DNA of 64,000 nucleotides from Phaeosaccion multiseriatum (Eukaryota > Ochrophyta, other classes): positions 2,914,001-2,978,000 of the forward strand of contig OZ218959.1 in NCBI GenBank assembly GCA_965112735.1, given 5' to 3'. The notes under the pieces are model-generated. The model saw only the letters and a program-made list of their open reading frames with translations. It was not told where the DNA came from and did no database searches. Positions 19,542-31,376 of this stretch are shown here, in pieces. How positions within the stretch are numbered: the stretch's first letter is position 1; each line of letters opens with the position of its first letter. A program made the position numbers and the translations under genes.

Positions 19542-20473
19542 ATGCCTCCCGCCAAAAACGCTGCTTCAAGATCAGGTCAGCTCAAAAAGAGGAGGAGGCT
19601 CGGCCGCTCTAAGCCGCTCACTTTAAGTCCTAAGCGGCCTCTAGCCCGCCTCTAGGCAGCCTCTAGGCAGCCTCCCCGTGACCCCGGGCACGTGCGTGGC
19701 ACCGCCCTGCTGCCAGTCGTAGAGCTGGAAACCTGCAGGCATGCGCTCCTCGCAGGGCAGGCGAGGCGGAAAGAGACAACGCGGACCTGTGCACGCTGCG
19801 TACATACTCCGGGCTGGACGGCTTCACGGCGCCCCAGGGCGACGACGATGACGCGGAGTTGCTTCAGTGGTGTGGTCTCTCTCAGCACTCCAAGTCATCG
19901 GCCTGCTACGAGCAGGTTAGGCAATCAGCACACGTCAAGATTATTGGAGAGCGATCCGCTCGAGCGGGCGAGCTTGAACCACACGTAGCTAAGATAAGGA
20001 GGTGTAGAGGGGAGAGGGATCTCGTGATGTCGCGCTCAGAGCAGAGGTGGTGGGCCCCGGGGTGGAGGGAGGGAGGGCGAAGCGAGCTAAGCAGGGAGAG
20101 GCAGAAGAGTGAGGGGACAAAGAAGATACATACATAAGCATCTGTAGTACTGTCGTTTGAGAGGGAAAAATTGGGGGGGGGGAGAAAATGAGGCAGCCCA
20201 AGGGGCAAATCCCCCCCCTCGCCTGGTCCAGGCCGGGCAATTTTCCGAAATAGGCCTAGGCCGCTAGGTGTGTCTGGGGCTGATCAAGGGTTAGGTGACT
20301 GGTTTTGGGTTTGCGTTGCCACTTCCTAGCTCATTTCTTACAAAAAGCGCTCGTACAATGGTAGGATCCTGCTTGGATAAGAAGCAAGAGGAGAGAGGAG
20401 AGTCGAGCAAGTTCCCTCTCTTTCTCGTCTCCTTTAGGGGATCTGGACAAAGAAAACGAACGTGACACCGTAA
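19542..20473 (+). CDS. small acidic uncharacterised protein (74 aa), three-exon model
   Basis: Not recognised. Exons 19542-19575, 19761-19915 and 20438-20473 join in matching phase (donors GTCAGC, GTTAGG; acceptors GGGCAG, TTTAG). The product begins MPPAKNAASRSGEAERDNAD, continues LCTLRTYSGLDGFTAPQGDD and ELLQWCGLSQHSKSSACYEQ, and ends GIWTKKTNVTP. It lies divergent to 7TM-RGS A with 122 bp between start codons, a spacing typical of real gene pairs here. The frame is clean and the sequence is not low complexity, but there is no homology evidence. The large second intron (522 bp) could hide another exon. Confidence 0.45.
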
Positions 20474-20890
20474 GAGACCGATCTAAGATGGAGATGGGTG
20501 TACGATAGCGGAATAGCGCAGGGCCGCAGAGGAAGTGGGAGCGGGAATCAGCAGCTAAGAAGTACCGTTGGGGTCGGAGAGATAGAGCAGGGTGTGGCAG
20601 TGATAGGTGGGAGAGTGGCGAGGTGGGAATGAGGAGGATTCGCTCTCATGTTTGCTTGCTTGCTATCACTCTCCAGTATACGAGAACGGTAAACGCTCGC
20701 GTCCTCAATCGGCTTGTATTATTTGGCTGCTTTAGTCCCCAAGGGGGGATGACAAGCGTAGCATGATCGACTGCAAGGTGCAGATCATGCCATCACAGTG
20801 TGGCCGCGAAAGCGTGTCCACAGAACTTAATGTACGGTACTCTTGCCCGTACAAATGGAAGATTAGCTGGTTCGCCGGCACCTTCTTTGC
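20474..20890. other. spacer between small gene and 7TM-RGS B
   Basis: 417 bp between convergent genes, presumed 3' UTRs. No repeats or coding signal seen. Confidence 0.45.
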
Positions 20891-22676
20891 TCACAATTGC
20901 CTTGGTTCTTCCAACGAGCTTCGAACGGGTTGAGCTCTAGACGACTCGAGTAAGCTTCTCGCCGCCTCCACGCCGTCTCCGGCGGTGCTTGTCACAGGTT
21001 CGAGCTCGGCCTCCTCGATGCGTAATAGCGCCTCCTGATACTGCGGGGTGGTCTTGAACTTGGCGAGGAAGTTGCTGTCCAGCAGTCCGTACACCTCCGT
21101 CACAGCCGGATCGAATACGTGTCTCCTGTCTTCCACCTGGGGCGGGGGGGAAGAAAGGACGGAGGATGAGGTGAGAGTCAGGCTGACACTGCGCGAGCGA
21201 TAGCGGTGCTACCCTGCCCTCCCCGTGACCATACCTGGAGACCTGGCGTACGGCCTTCCCTCCCCCCCCTCCTCTTGCTTCTCACCTTGTCGCTGCTGGA
21301 GAAGACCGCCACATCCATGAGCCTCATCGTCTTGGCACGCATCTTTGAGTTGATGTTCACCTCCATGTCAGAGAACTGCTCAATATAGTTGCGGCAGATA
21401 CCCACGTACAAAGCATGGGTGCTGTCCATGCTAGGCTTCTCGGCGGCTCGACGTTGCCCCTCCTTCTCCTGCTCCTGTAGGGCTATGCCTCCTCCTTCTC
21501 CAGCCACAAGCGCCGCATCGTACTGCTCCACCGCCCGGAGGAAATCGAAACTCTCGATGCATATGGCCCGCCGAAGGAAGTCCTCAAACGGTGCCGCCAT
21601 TTCAGCACACAGCAGAATGGCTCTGGTGTTGCCAAAGCGGCCCCCATCATGGAGGGGGGTGGGTTCCCCTGTCTCGGGAAGCACCTTGTTGCTGCGACTT
21701 CCGCGTCTTCTTGGGCGTAGCATTTGCGCTCGAATATTGGGGTCCCTGATCCACCGCAAATCCCCCCACCAAAACAAACTAAGGATGGGGTTGAGGGCCG
21801 AAAAAACGGTGAATATGTTGTTCATGCTCCTTGTCGCTTCGAAGGAATCGCTGAGGTCAGATACGATGCGGAACAAAAAGTAGATGCCGCCGAAGCCACC
21901 AAAGAGACTGCAGCTGATAAGCAGCTCCTGTCCGACGAACAAATCGTCGTTGGAATGGTAAACTGCCTTGGCCCACGCGAACACCACGCCAACGAGAGCC
22001 GAACAGAGCCCTACAGTAAGTACCCAAGGCTGAAATGCGTAGCAAAGAGCATTAGGGTGGTCGTTGAGGACGAAGGGCTTCCAAAGAATCACAGGGAGGC
22101 AGACTAGGAGTATCATCATCACGGTAGAACCGACCACCATCTTCCATGCCCACGTCGGATTCATGACGTAGCGGTACTTCTCCCGGATGTCAGGACCGCT
22201 CGTGGCAACAACCATCTTGACCCCGCGCAAAATGAATGGCAGGCCTGAGGGCAGTAACAGGAGAGGGAGGAGGAGGGGGGAATCCAAGGCTTGCCATTTA
22301 GCAATTGCAGATGCAGGGAAGCCATAATCTATGGAAAGGGGTGATGGCTCTTGAAACACAGACAGACGGCCCTCACTCAGGCCACAGCCAGGCCCTACTT
22401 GATCCACTCACCAACTACGGTGAAGCCCGCATAGCAACTAATCGTGACCAGGGCACAGCAGCCGGGAAATACCGCATTCTCGAGAAACAGGATTTCTATA
22501 CTTAACGTCCATGCCGCGGTGAATATGAGGTACAGCGTATGGCACAGAGTGAGGCCTGGAAATCTCGCCCGGATAAGGGGGATGTCTCTGGACCTCCACA
22601 ACCACAGCGTCTTGGGAAGAACCACCCAAAGGTAAATCCCGATGCAGACGATGAATGCAATGGAAAGTGCATGCAT
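20891..22676 (-). CDS. 7TM-RGS receptor-like protein, copy B
   Basis: Three exons, 22412-22676, 21286-22244 and 20891-21136, give 489 aa, with the same splice positions as copy A. Membrane segments include IAFIVCIGIYLWVVLPKTLW, CHTLYLIFTAAWTLSI and FGGFGGIYFLFRIV. The RGS domain (FEDFLRRAICIESFDFLRAV, then YVGICRNYIEQFS, then VNINSKMRAKTMRLMDVA) is almost identical to copy A. The membrane half has diverged far more, and the last 40 residues also differ. The intron between exons 2 and 3 is nearly identical in both copies. The pair probably arose by tandem duplication; differing 7TM halves may sense different ligands while using the same G-alpha output. Confidence 0.82.
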
Positions 22677-23216
22677 AGTGCTGCGGTGCTTGTGAGTAGT
22701 TTTGGCTGTTGGCGGCGGGGAAGAACCTCTTCACCATGAATCGGGGGACCCTCCCTCCTCAACAAGACCTCCCTACTATTGATCGCCATCAATAAATGCT
22801 GGCGCCATCCTCGAGGAGACCACCCACGCACATGTACGCGCCCGCCAATCCCCTGCAAGTACTACACTTTGACCCTGGCAGTTACATTCTCATCACCGCC
22901 GTCGGAGTTTTTTTTTCTTCGCCAATGCACACACACACCAATCATGTCGCTATGGTGTGAACGGAGAAGGTAGGGTTTGAGACCATCAGAGGACATGTGG
23001 GGAGAGAGCAGCACGGTTGGTGAGAGGCTGTTGCTTCATCGACCGTGGTATCAAAATCCATTGAGATGTGTCAGTCCAAGCATCGACAAGGAAGCAAGGA
23101 AGCCCCGTATTTGGAGCATGTGAGCAAGTACTCCTCCAACTTCGCTCTTCCAAAGGGCAAACATACCCTCATTGATACCCTCATGTTTCCACTTGTTTTT
23201 GTTTTTCTTCAATAAA
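22677..23216. other. spacer upstream of 7TM-RGS B
   Basis: 540 bp containing the promoter of copy B and the 3' UTR of the MFS gene. A short (CA) run lies at about 22928-22938. No gene seen. Confidence 0.45.
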
Positions 23217-25369
23217 TTACTTCATCTTCTTGGCAGAAAGGTGTTGTTGCTTGCTAGTTTCCAGCAGACTCTGCCCCACGAGATAGAAGAGGAAGGCGCT
23301 AGCAGCGTAGAAGAACGGCACGGTCCAGAAGAGCACCGTCTGCAGGGGGACGCCTCCCTTCTCCTGCAGCAGTCCCATCAACAGGGGGGCCAAATTTCCC
23401 ACGGTAATGAGTGTGCTGAATATGCCTTGCGCCGTGCCTCGCATCTCCAACGGCACTGCCTCCTGCAGAATGGTCACCGTGGGCCCGAACCAGCACTCAG
23501 CCACCAGATACTCGGCAAAGAGAAAGGCCAGCGAGGTGTAAAAGTCAAAGCCGCTTACCACACCCATCCAGGTGGGCACGGCGAGGAGAGATCCCACCAT
23601 GGGCACCCAGGCTCGGACTCGCGGGTCTCGTGCTTTGAACTTATCGGCGAGGAATCCGCCGAGGAAGGAGGAGAGCACACCGCCCCCCGCCACCACAAAG
23701 GCGTTGATAAAGGCATACTGATCAGTGAAGGATGGGTAGGCCTGGCGGAAATAAGGGGCGCTCCAAATAGCAATCCCATAGCCCGCGCAGAATCGAAGTG
23801 CCCCTGCTGCAAACACCAGGGCGGCAGTCTTGTTGGACAGCACTTGCTGGAGAGACTCTTGCATGCCGAGATCGTGCCCCTCCTTCTTCCCCTTCTTCTT
23901 GTCCTCCTCCTCCTCCTCCTGCTCCTGTTGCTGCTCCTCCTCTCCTGCGGAGGTCTTGCCCTGCACCAGCACAAGAGTGAGCAGGGCCGTGGCGAGCCCC
24001 GTGGCCCCAATGATAATGCTGCTCTGCCTCCAGCCTATCCTGCTGTTCAGCGCCACAGTCAACGAGGCCAACGCGCCTCCCAAATACACCCCAGAGCTGA
24101 AAATTGAGTTGGCCGTACTCCGCACCGACGCTGGGAAAATGTCAGAGATGAGAGTGTATGAGACCGGGCTGGTAAAGGCCTGGGCAAGGCCCTGAGTCAC
24201 GCGAATGCCGAGGACTGCGCCGAACGACCCTGCAAAGCCTTGGCTAATGGTGGCCAGTGACCACACCACACATGGCACTACCAGTGCGGCCGTCTTGCTC
24301 CACACGTCCACTAAGCGCCCGGCAAAGAGGCTGCACACGCTGTACACTTTGTTTGTGGGGTTTGTTCAGGAAGGGAGAATGGGGCCGAAGGGAGGAGAGG
24401 GAGGAGAAAGCACAAGCAAAGGGTTGGTAACAAGTAGCTGAAAACCATCTTCTCTCTCTCTCTCTTCTGAGGCCACTTACGCAGGGTGAAGCCGAAGCTG
24501 GCCAGGAAGCTGTACTGGCCCTGGTCGAAGCCCAATGCAACATTCATGAACTCCTGAGCAGAGGAGGGGAGGAGGGAGGAGGAAGAGAGATGTCAGAGCT
24601 ATGGGGGAGGCGCTAGCAGAGGTCAGAGCTTAGTGTGCCAGGAGGGCCTTTGCGGGGCTACGCTTTCCCCATGGGCATCTGTCCTTGGGATCAGATGCAA
24701 CCCCTCCTGTCTCCCCCGTCTCACCTTGGCAGCCTCAGGCGTACTCTTGGCGCCAAAGTCTACGACATAGTAAATCAAACTCCTCGACAACTGATTGTTG
24801 ACGGAGACTAGCAGCAAGGAGCCGAGGATAATCCAGGAAAGCAGGGAGGGGGACTTGCGCTCGGTCTCCCCCGCATTTCCTTCCTCGCTCATCGCTACCC
24901 TGCTGCGGCTCCGACTAGCTCCTCCTCTGCTGCTCATGGCACTCCTACTCCAGCTACTTTCGGAGACAGGGCTTCCCCGAGTCCTACTAACTGACGAAAT
25001 GTCTTTCCTGCTGCTATGGTTGCCCTTCCTCCCGCCCAAAGACGAAGGCAAAGCGCTGACACAGAGAGGCCGACCAGGCCGTTGATGGTAGCTGCCGCGG
25101 CTCCTACTGCTTGCCCTCCCCCAGTGCGAGGGCTTCGCTTCCCTGCCAGACTGCTTACTATTTAGCCCGAGTGACGTGTTGCTTACTCTACCAGCACTGT
25201 GTGCAGTGCGGGACGGGGGCGCAAAGCCTCGTCGATCTGCTCCAGGCACGGCCACCTTCGCTCTCGCAGCAGCCGGGGTGAGAGTGCTCGGGCTCAAGGC
25301 GAGCACCACATAGGTATCGTAGCAGCTACTATAGACTACTGTCCCGAATACCAAGGGCGCAAGCTTCAT
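23217..25369 (-). CDS. MFS transporter, spinster-like
   Basis: Three exons, 24725-25369, 24481-24553 and 23217-24346, give 615 aa. The sequence has the spans and loops of a major facilitator: SWIILGSLLLVSVNNQLSRS opens TM1, followed by EFMNVALGFDQGQYSFLASF, then VYSVCSLFAGRLVDVW across a splice. It then shows SYTLISDIFPASVRSTANSI in the position of the MFS loop, an acidic Glu/Gln-rich cytosolic loop, and a second six-span half (FGPTVTILQEAVPLEMRGTA). Pattern and order recall spinster-type transporters; substrate unknown. The first 170 residues are Ser/Arg-rich after a hydrophobic start (MKLAPLVFGTVVYSSCYDTY), which might be an organelle presequence, although it lacks the clear Ala-Phe site of the plastid proteins here. 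Internal ATGs nearer TM1 are possible starts. Confidence 0.8.
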
Positions 25370-25581
25370 GGAAGAGGGAAAAAAGCAGGCTTCAATTCAG
25401 GTGTGGTGGGGTACGTAATTTTTTTTTTGGTGGATCGTCGCACCATCTGTGACAAGTGCACCAGTTGTACTTCAAAGGAAGGGAGGATAAATGCCCACTC
25501 TTTCCCAATTAACACACCCACACGCTCATACGATTGATAGGCGAGGAGAGATCTTTCTGTCCTGGAGAGAAGAGTTCAGGG
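25370..25581. promoter_or_regulatory. divergent promoter, MFS / RRP43
   Basis: 212 bp between divergent starts; contains a T8-9 run at 25420-25428. Dual promoter role inferred from spacing. Confidence 0.4.
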
Positions 25582-27312
25582 ATGGAGGCCGAGGTGTTCC
25601 AAAGGCTCGACCCAAAGAGCTTCTACCGCAAGTTTTTGGCGCAGAGCATTCGGCCTGATGGCCGGGGCTTGCACGAGTATCGCTCGCTGTCCGTCAGCAG
25701 CGGGGTGCTGTCCAGCAAGCATGTGGCGGCGTCTGCGCTGGTGACGGTGGGGAGCACCAAGGTACTGGCCGGTGTGACGCTGCAGGTGGGCCAACCCGCG
25801 CAGGTCACGCCCAACTCAGGCGACATGGGTGAGTGTTGGCCTGAGGCGGGTCTGGTGCTGGCGACAATGCCCGTCCCTCTTGTCCAGTGCAGGGGCCATA
25901 CGCATGATGGAAGTCATGCTTGGCTGGTCCAGCTTCTTGCCCCCCTCTCTTTCCTCATGCCTATATCGACCCCTTCCTGTGTTGCCCTGAACTCCGTCGA
26001 TGTACTACAGAGGTGAAGGTGCACCTGACACCTCTCTGCTCAGCCAAGTTCGCGCACGCAGGGCACGTGTCCGCAGAAGCGCTGGTTGTGGAGAGCGCCA
26101 TCAGAGACGCCATATTTGGGTGAGCGAGCAGCGAGCTCTTCAATGACCTGAGTTTGAGTTTGACTGGACTGTTCTGGCCGGCCTTCCGTTCCCCATTTGC
26201 TCTCAGGCGTCCTACTTTCACCTGAAATGAGATGCATCCCCTCTCTCCTTCCCCTTCTCCTCGTGCCTAATCCTTCTACTCGTGCCTTATAAACCCTCTG
26301 AATGTATCCGTGACTGACTGCCCATCGCCATCACCAGGTCGGGGGCCGTCCAAAGGGAGGACTTATGTATAGAGCAAGGGAAGCATGCGTGGAAGCTGTG
26401 CGTGGATGTAACTTGTCTAAACCACGAAGGCAACCTCATGGATGCCGCCCTGATGAGTGTGGTGTCGTGCATGCAGCAGCTGGTGCTGCCGGAGACTGTG
26501 GAGGGAGAGGACGGAAAGCTCATGATCAAAAAGGAAGGTGCGTTTCAGTTTGCTTGACCTTGATGGCTCAACTACCCATGAGGAGTGTGAGATATCGACA
26601 CGTCCTTGAGCTCATGAACGCTGTGTGGGCGCGTGCGCTGGAGCTCTCAACGAGAAGGGGGATGCAACCCCCCTGCCCCTGCAGCGGCAAGGTGCTTTGG
26701 CCTGACCCTACTCGCTACACTTGCCTCTGTGGATGTGTGGCTCGCGAGATGGGCTACATGACCTGAATCGGGCCTTTCGCCCCACCCCTCGCCCCATCGA
26801 GTTGGCCCCATCCTGCCGCCGAGGGCCCCTTTTCATTCTTTCACCTCTCACCTCCCCTTCACTTGGAGATGTCTCTTCTCCTCCTGCTCTCTTCTCCTCC
26901 TCCCCCTCACTCATTCTGAACATCCTCCCCCTCCTGCTCCTCCAACTCGTTGTTTTGGTGCTGTGTGGGGCCTTTGTATGTATTAGGCGGAGACGGTGTA
27001 CAGGGAGGCAAGCCGTTGGTTCTCCAGCACGTGCCTGTGCCCCTGACCTGTGGCATTTTCGACCGTTCCGTCATAGTGGACCCAACACTGCTCGAAGAAG
27101 ATTTACTCTCCGCCACGGTCACTCTCGCCCTCGCGGACAAGGGACAGGTGTGCTTTGCCCTGAAACCGGGCGGCGGCTGTCTGTCAGGGGCCCAGTTGGC
27201 CGAATGCGTCCAACGGGCAAAGGCGCATGTGGGGGTGGGTCTCCAGGCACTTCAGCTGGCGACGGCGTCTTCGACTTCGCCTTCGTCGTCAGCGGCTCCC
27301 TCACTACGATAG
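25582..27312 (+). CDS. RRP43: exosome complex component RRP43 (EXOSC8-like)
   Basis: Four exons, 25582-25828, 26011-26119, 26338-26537 and 26987-27312, give 293 aa with matching phases. RRP43 is one of six RNase PH-like subunits that form the ring of the RNA exosome, which degrades and processes RNA 3'-5' in nucleus and cytoplasm. The N-terminus (DPKSFYRKFLAQSIRPDGRG, then LHEYRSLSV) matches the start of the EXOSC8/RRP42 class. SALVTVGSTKVLAGV forms the first RNase PH strands. Exon 3 has QREDLCIEQGKHAWKLCVDV, equivalent to the ISPGKLAW region of human EXOSC8. Exon 4 has HVPVPLTCGIFDRSVIVDPT, followed by CFALKPGGGCLSG. RRP43 rather than RRP42 or RRP45 is chosen from these stretches. Length is close to the family norm. 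Confidence 0.88.
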
Positions 27313-28057
27313 CCCAACCTCCACATGCGCCTCCTACACGATTAGCGTGGACGAGGTGGACTGTGAACTGGGGGGGGGGCTTTTCTCACAGTGGGGTGGA
27401 GGAGAGGGGTGGGGGGCGGGGCGGCAGCAGAGGATTGTAGACGCACTGCCGTGTACACTCTTGTACTTTGTGAAGAAGCCGCGTCAATCACTCTCGTGGA
27501 AAGACACCCAACGAAACAGGACGGTGCTTTGCTGCCCTGCGTGTGAGCAAGGGCATGATACCCGGCGGCAAAGAAAGCCCATGTACCGGCACAACAGACA
27601 CCGTCAAAGGAAAAGCACACGGCACTCCAAACCTTTGCACTTAATCGTATCGTAGAGTGTTGTTGGAACACATGGACGAAGTGTGTGTATGTATGGACGA
27701 AGCATGGTTATGTACTATGTGTGTGCGGCCAACCCGCTCCCGCTCCCACTCTGCTCTTCAATACAGGACGTCATTTCTTCATCTGTGTATCTGACGTTGT
27801 ACCCACAGGCAGTCGTCCGTGTGCGGACTGCCTCCGCTGTGGATGTGTGCGTGTGAGGGGGGGGGGGGTGCTTGCTTCTGGCGAGGCCACATTTGCTTCT
27901 CCTTCTCCTTCTCCTCCTCCTCCTCCTGCTCCTGCTCCTGCTGCTATTGCTGCTGCTACAAACGCCCCCCCTCCCACTTTCTCCCTTTTGCTGGTGCCCA
28001 ATGCGCACAAACTAAAAGCAAACTCAGCATGGGCGTCTAACAATCTCCCTCCCCTCC
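27313..28057. other. convergent spacer, RRP43 / SPX
   Basis: 745 bp of presumed 3' UTRs. A TCTCCTTCTCC-type pyrimidine stretch at about 27898-27945 and a G9 run at about 27860 are the only notable elements. ORFs here are low complexity. Confidence 0.45.
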
Positions 28058-28270
28058 CTATCTTACTAAGTCACTCGCCAACGGCCCTCCCCCTCCCCCT
28101 GCTGAAGTCTTTAGTTTCTTCGCAGGCCGATCGGCATGCTTGCTGCCGCTCCCTTGCCCCCTGGAACATCTCTCCCCCGTGCCCTCCTCGTCCCCCTCCT
28201 CCTCTTTCACCCTCACGTCTTCGTTTTCACTCGCTTGCACCTCGGCGACGGCGACCGCTCCCACCGGCTT

Positions 28271-28301
<31 letters not shown>

Positions 28302-29807
28302 GGTGGGTGTGACTGGGGACTGTCCTCGTCTTGGAACTGCGTGCCTGCCTCCAGCGCCAGTTGTGAAAGGTCTTTGACACCCAAATCCCTATAGGCTCCA
28401 AGCCCCACCTGCTTTGCATTCTCGACCACCTGCTCCAGCCCGTTCCGATAGGGGCAGTCCTCCTTCAAATGCCCCAACACTTCTTCAAAGAGCGCCTGCG
28501 TCTCCTTGGTCAGCGTGAGCATTTGCTGATACTGCGTGAAGGGCTGAATGTCCACCACCCGCTGCATGTACTTTGCCCTCGTCATGTATCCCGTCCATCG
28601 GTCGTGCTTCTTGAGGATCTTACTGTAGGCGTAGTACGTCATGACAATCCAGTGCTCCAGTCGCAGCGCATCTCGAAACACCTCAGCACACGCCCTGGCC
28701 ACTGCTATCCAGACTGTGTCCTCCTCGGTAGACACCTGCTGGGGACCCGCCTGCTGCTGCTCCTCGCCGCCCCACTCCTCCCGGCCTCCTCCCCCTCCTC
28801 CTCCTCCTCCTCTTCCTCCTCCTCCCCCCCCCTCTCCTCCCCCTTCTTCTCCTCCTCCTCCTCCTCCTCCTCCTCCTCCTCCTCTTCCTCCTCCTCCTCC
28901 TCCTTCTCCCTTCATCTTCTTCTCCTGCTGCTGCTGTTTTAGCTCCATTGTGCGCGTGAGGGCGTGGACAGCTTCCTGTTCCAGAAGCCTCCGGTTGCCC
29001 TCCAGGGAACGCGTGAATTGAAAGGCCAATTGCAAGTTCCTATGGAGCGCGAGAAGGCACACACGAACACGCAGGGCAGGAGGAGGGGGGTGCAAAAGGT
29101 TGTTTCGTCAACATTCGTCTCTCTTTCTCTGGGTCTCTGTGGGGCTAGCAAGAGCACTACACACAATGTATCTTGGCATCACCGTAGGGTTGGAAAGGAC
29201 ACCCCCTTGACACGCTGTGTGCGCAGTCAAAAAAAAAAGAAGCAATACGAGATGGAACGGTGTAAACAGACCAAGGAAGGGGGAGCCGAGTCGCAGCAAT
29301 CTCCTTGCACGTGTGGTGCTGCTCCAAATTCAAGCCGCCTGCCCTTCATTTGGGGCAGGACTAACCATGTATCTCACAGGGCCGACACTTCTGCACGTAC
29401 TTGATCCGAAGCCGGAACTGCTTCTCCACCGTCGTGAAGAAAGAGCTGCTCTTCTTGATCTCCATGTCAAGGATGCGGAAGAACTCCACCTCCCCCACAC
29501 ACCCCTTCAGTGCCGCTACTGACGTTGCCTTCTCCGCGGCCCGGACTTCCGTCGTCCCCACTGGCGACATGGCCTTCACTTGCTGCGAGGCACACACACG
29601 GGTACACAGTCGGGGGGCGGGGGGGGCGATCGTGGAGCGGGGAGAGAGAGAGATTCAGGCTATGGGTAGGGAGGCTATTGTTCCTTTGGCAGCTGTCCAA
29701 CACACCAACCAACAAACCTGCTTGAGTCTCCTGTAGTTGATCCAGAAGGGCGCCCATTCTGGCAGCGATTTGCTCGCCTCCTGATCGAGCCGCTCCCCAA
29801 ACTTCAT
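28058..29807 (-). CDS. SPX-domain protein (inositol pyrophosphate sensor)
   Basis: Three exons, 29718-29807, 29389-29582 and 28058-29039, give 421 aa. SPX domains bind inositol polyphosphates/pyrophosphates and report cellular phosphate status. The canonical start is MKFGERLDQEASKSLPEWAP, then FWINYRRLKQ. Exon 2 gives EVEFFRILDMEIKKSSSFF. Exon 3 gives WIVMTYYAYSKILKKHDRW and KYMQRVVDIQPF, the lysine-rich ligand-binding helix region (KILKKHD). No EXS, VTC, RING or permease domain follows: the C-terminal 150 residues are Gln/Glu/Gly-rich with a basic KHADRPAKKLK patch that may be a nuclear signal. This resembles stand-alone SPX regulators. About 60 Gly/Glu-rich residues (28780-28930) interrupt the SPX core between two helices, so the domain carries a low-complexity insert. 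Confidence 0.88.
28795..28915 (-). repeat. (CCT)n-type coding repeat in SPX gene
   Basis: CTCCTCCTC units on the plus strand encode poly-Gly with Glu/Arg on the minus strand, inside the SPX domain. Confidence 0.9.
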
Positions 29808-30272
29808 GTCTTAAACCCCTCTGCTACGCTCCCCTACTAACCACCAGCGCGAAAGAAGGGGAGGAACTGTAATGTACGACGCACCCACGCCAATTTTTGA
29901 TCTGGACGACACGAGGCCCCCCTAGCGCCGCAAAACCATGGAAGCGCGCAGAGATAGCAGCAGTGGGGTGGAGAGAGATTTCCCTTTGCGTAGGCGTCTC
30001 TCTGTAGACTTTGTTTTACCTCTGCCTGTTCAATGTGAATATGTCATTCCCATGGAGGAATGAAATCGCTTGGGCTTGGGGAAGTTACGTAAGGATGTAG
30101 CGGCCGGGGAGGTGGGGGAAGAAGAAGAGGTAGGAAGGAGGGTAGGGTGCGGGAGGTGTGGTCCATCAAGTGTTGGAAAAACAGGGCAGGGGGCGAGCAA
30201 TCTCCCCCCTTCTTCTTCAGGTCTTTGATAAAGCTCAGAACTTCTTATACATTTACATTTGAGTGTTGGCTG
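29808..30272. other. spacer between SPX start and TAF11 end
   Basis: 465 bp that should hold the SPX promoter and TAF11 3' UTR (both genes are on the minus strand). No coding signal seen. Confidence 0.45.
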
Positions 30273-30843
30273 TTAAATGGGGTTGTCGTTGATCAGGCTA
30301 TGCGAGGGTTGTGTCTCGCAAAGTGCCGACTTGGCCCTTCCGTCGCGCAGAGCCCTCCGCAGGGCCTCCTCCACGTGGCGGGGCTCCAGAGGGGGAAGCC
30401 CCACCCCCGCCCCCCCCCCTCCTCCTCCTCCTCCTCCTCCTCCTCCTCCTCCTCCTCCTCCTGCGGCTCCTGTCGTCCCCGCCTGCTGCCCCTCTCCCTG
30501 TCCCTTCCCCTCCTGGAGCCGGCTCCGCTCCTCCTCCTCCTGCTGCACCACCCTGGCCCCTTCTACAAGCATCCCCACATACATCTTGGCCATACTCCCC
30601 AGCACTATGATGGTGGGTTCTCTGATGCTCCGTTGCCTGGACAACCTTGCTGCCTCTGCCGCGGCTTGGGCTGCTGTGTGCTGATTGTTGCCTGTCCCTG
30701 GTGCTGCTGCTGCTGCTGGGCGTGCAGCGGAGGGCAGCTGGACAGGGTGGGCAGGGTCTCTGGCGACGGCTTCTTCGACAATCTGCAAGCAGGTAGGCAG
30801 GTAGGCAGGTAGACAGGTAGACAAGACAGAGAGAGAGACAGGA

Positions 30844-30875
<32 letters not shown>

Positions 30876-31317
30876 CGGAGACCAGGTGAACGACAGACAC
30901 AAGGAAGAGAGAGAGCAGCAAAGAGGGATGAGAGAACCAAAGGCAAATAGCAAAGTCAGGGTCAGGGTCAGGAGAAGAGCGACCCCGGGGCGAGGGCAGG
31001 GGCGGAGAGACTGTGTGGATGAGGAGGAGGAGGAGGAGGAGGATGGAGGAGGAGCGAGCGCGAGCAGGGGAGGGGGGAGAGAGTGCGTATGCTGCCCCCT
31101 TCACTTCCAGCACGTAAGAAGCTGGACATACCGCTCGGATCGCTCCCAGATCGAAGTGGCTCCTTCTCCAGGCGAGAAACCGGTTGTATTGAGCCGGACT
31201 CATGGCCTCCAGCTGCCTCAAGTTCTCGCTCACCTTGGGCGGCCCAGAGTGGCCTCTCTGACCCGATGAGACGCTCCGTTGAATCGGCGGGTACTGCTGC
31301 TGTTGCTGCGGCGGGTA

Positions 31318-31376
<59 letters not shown>

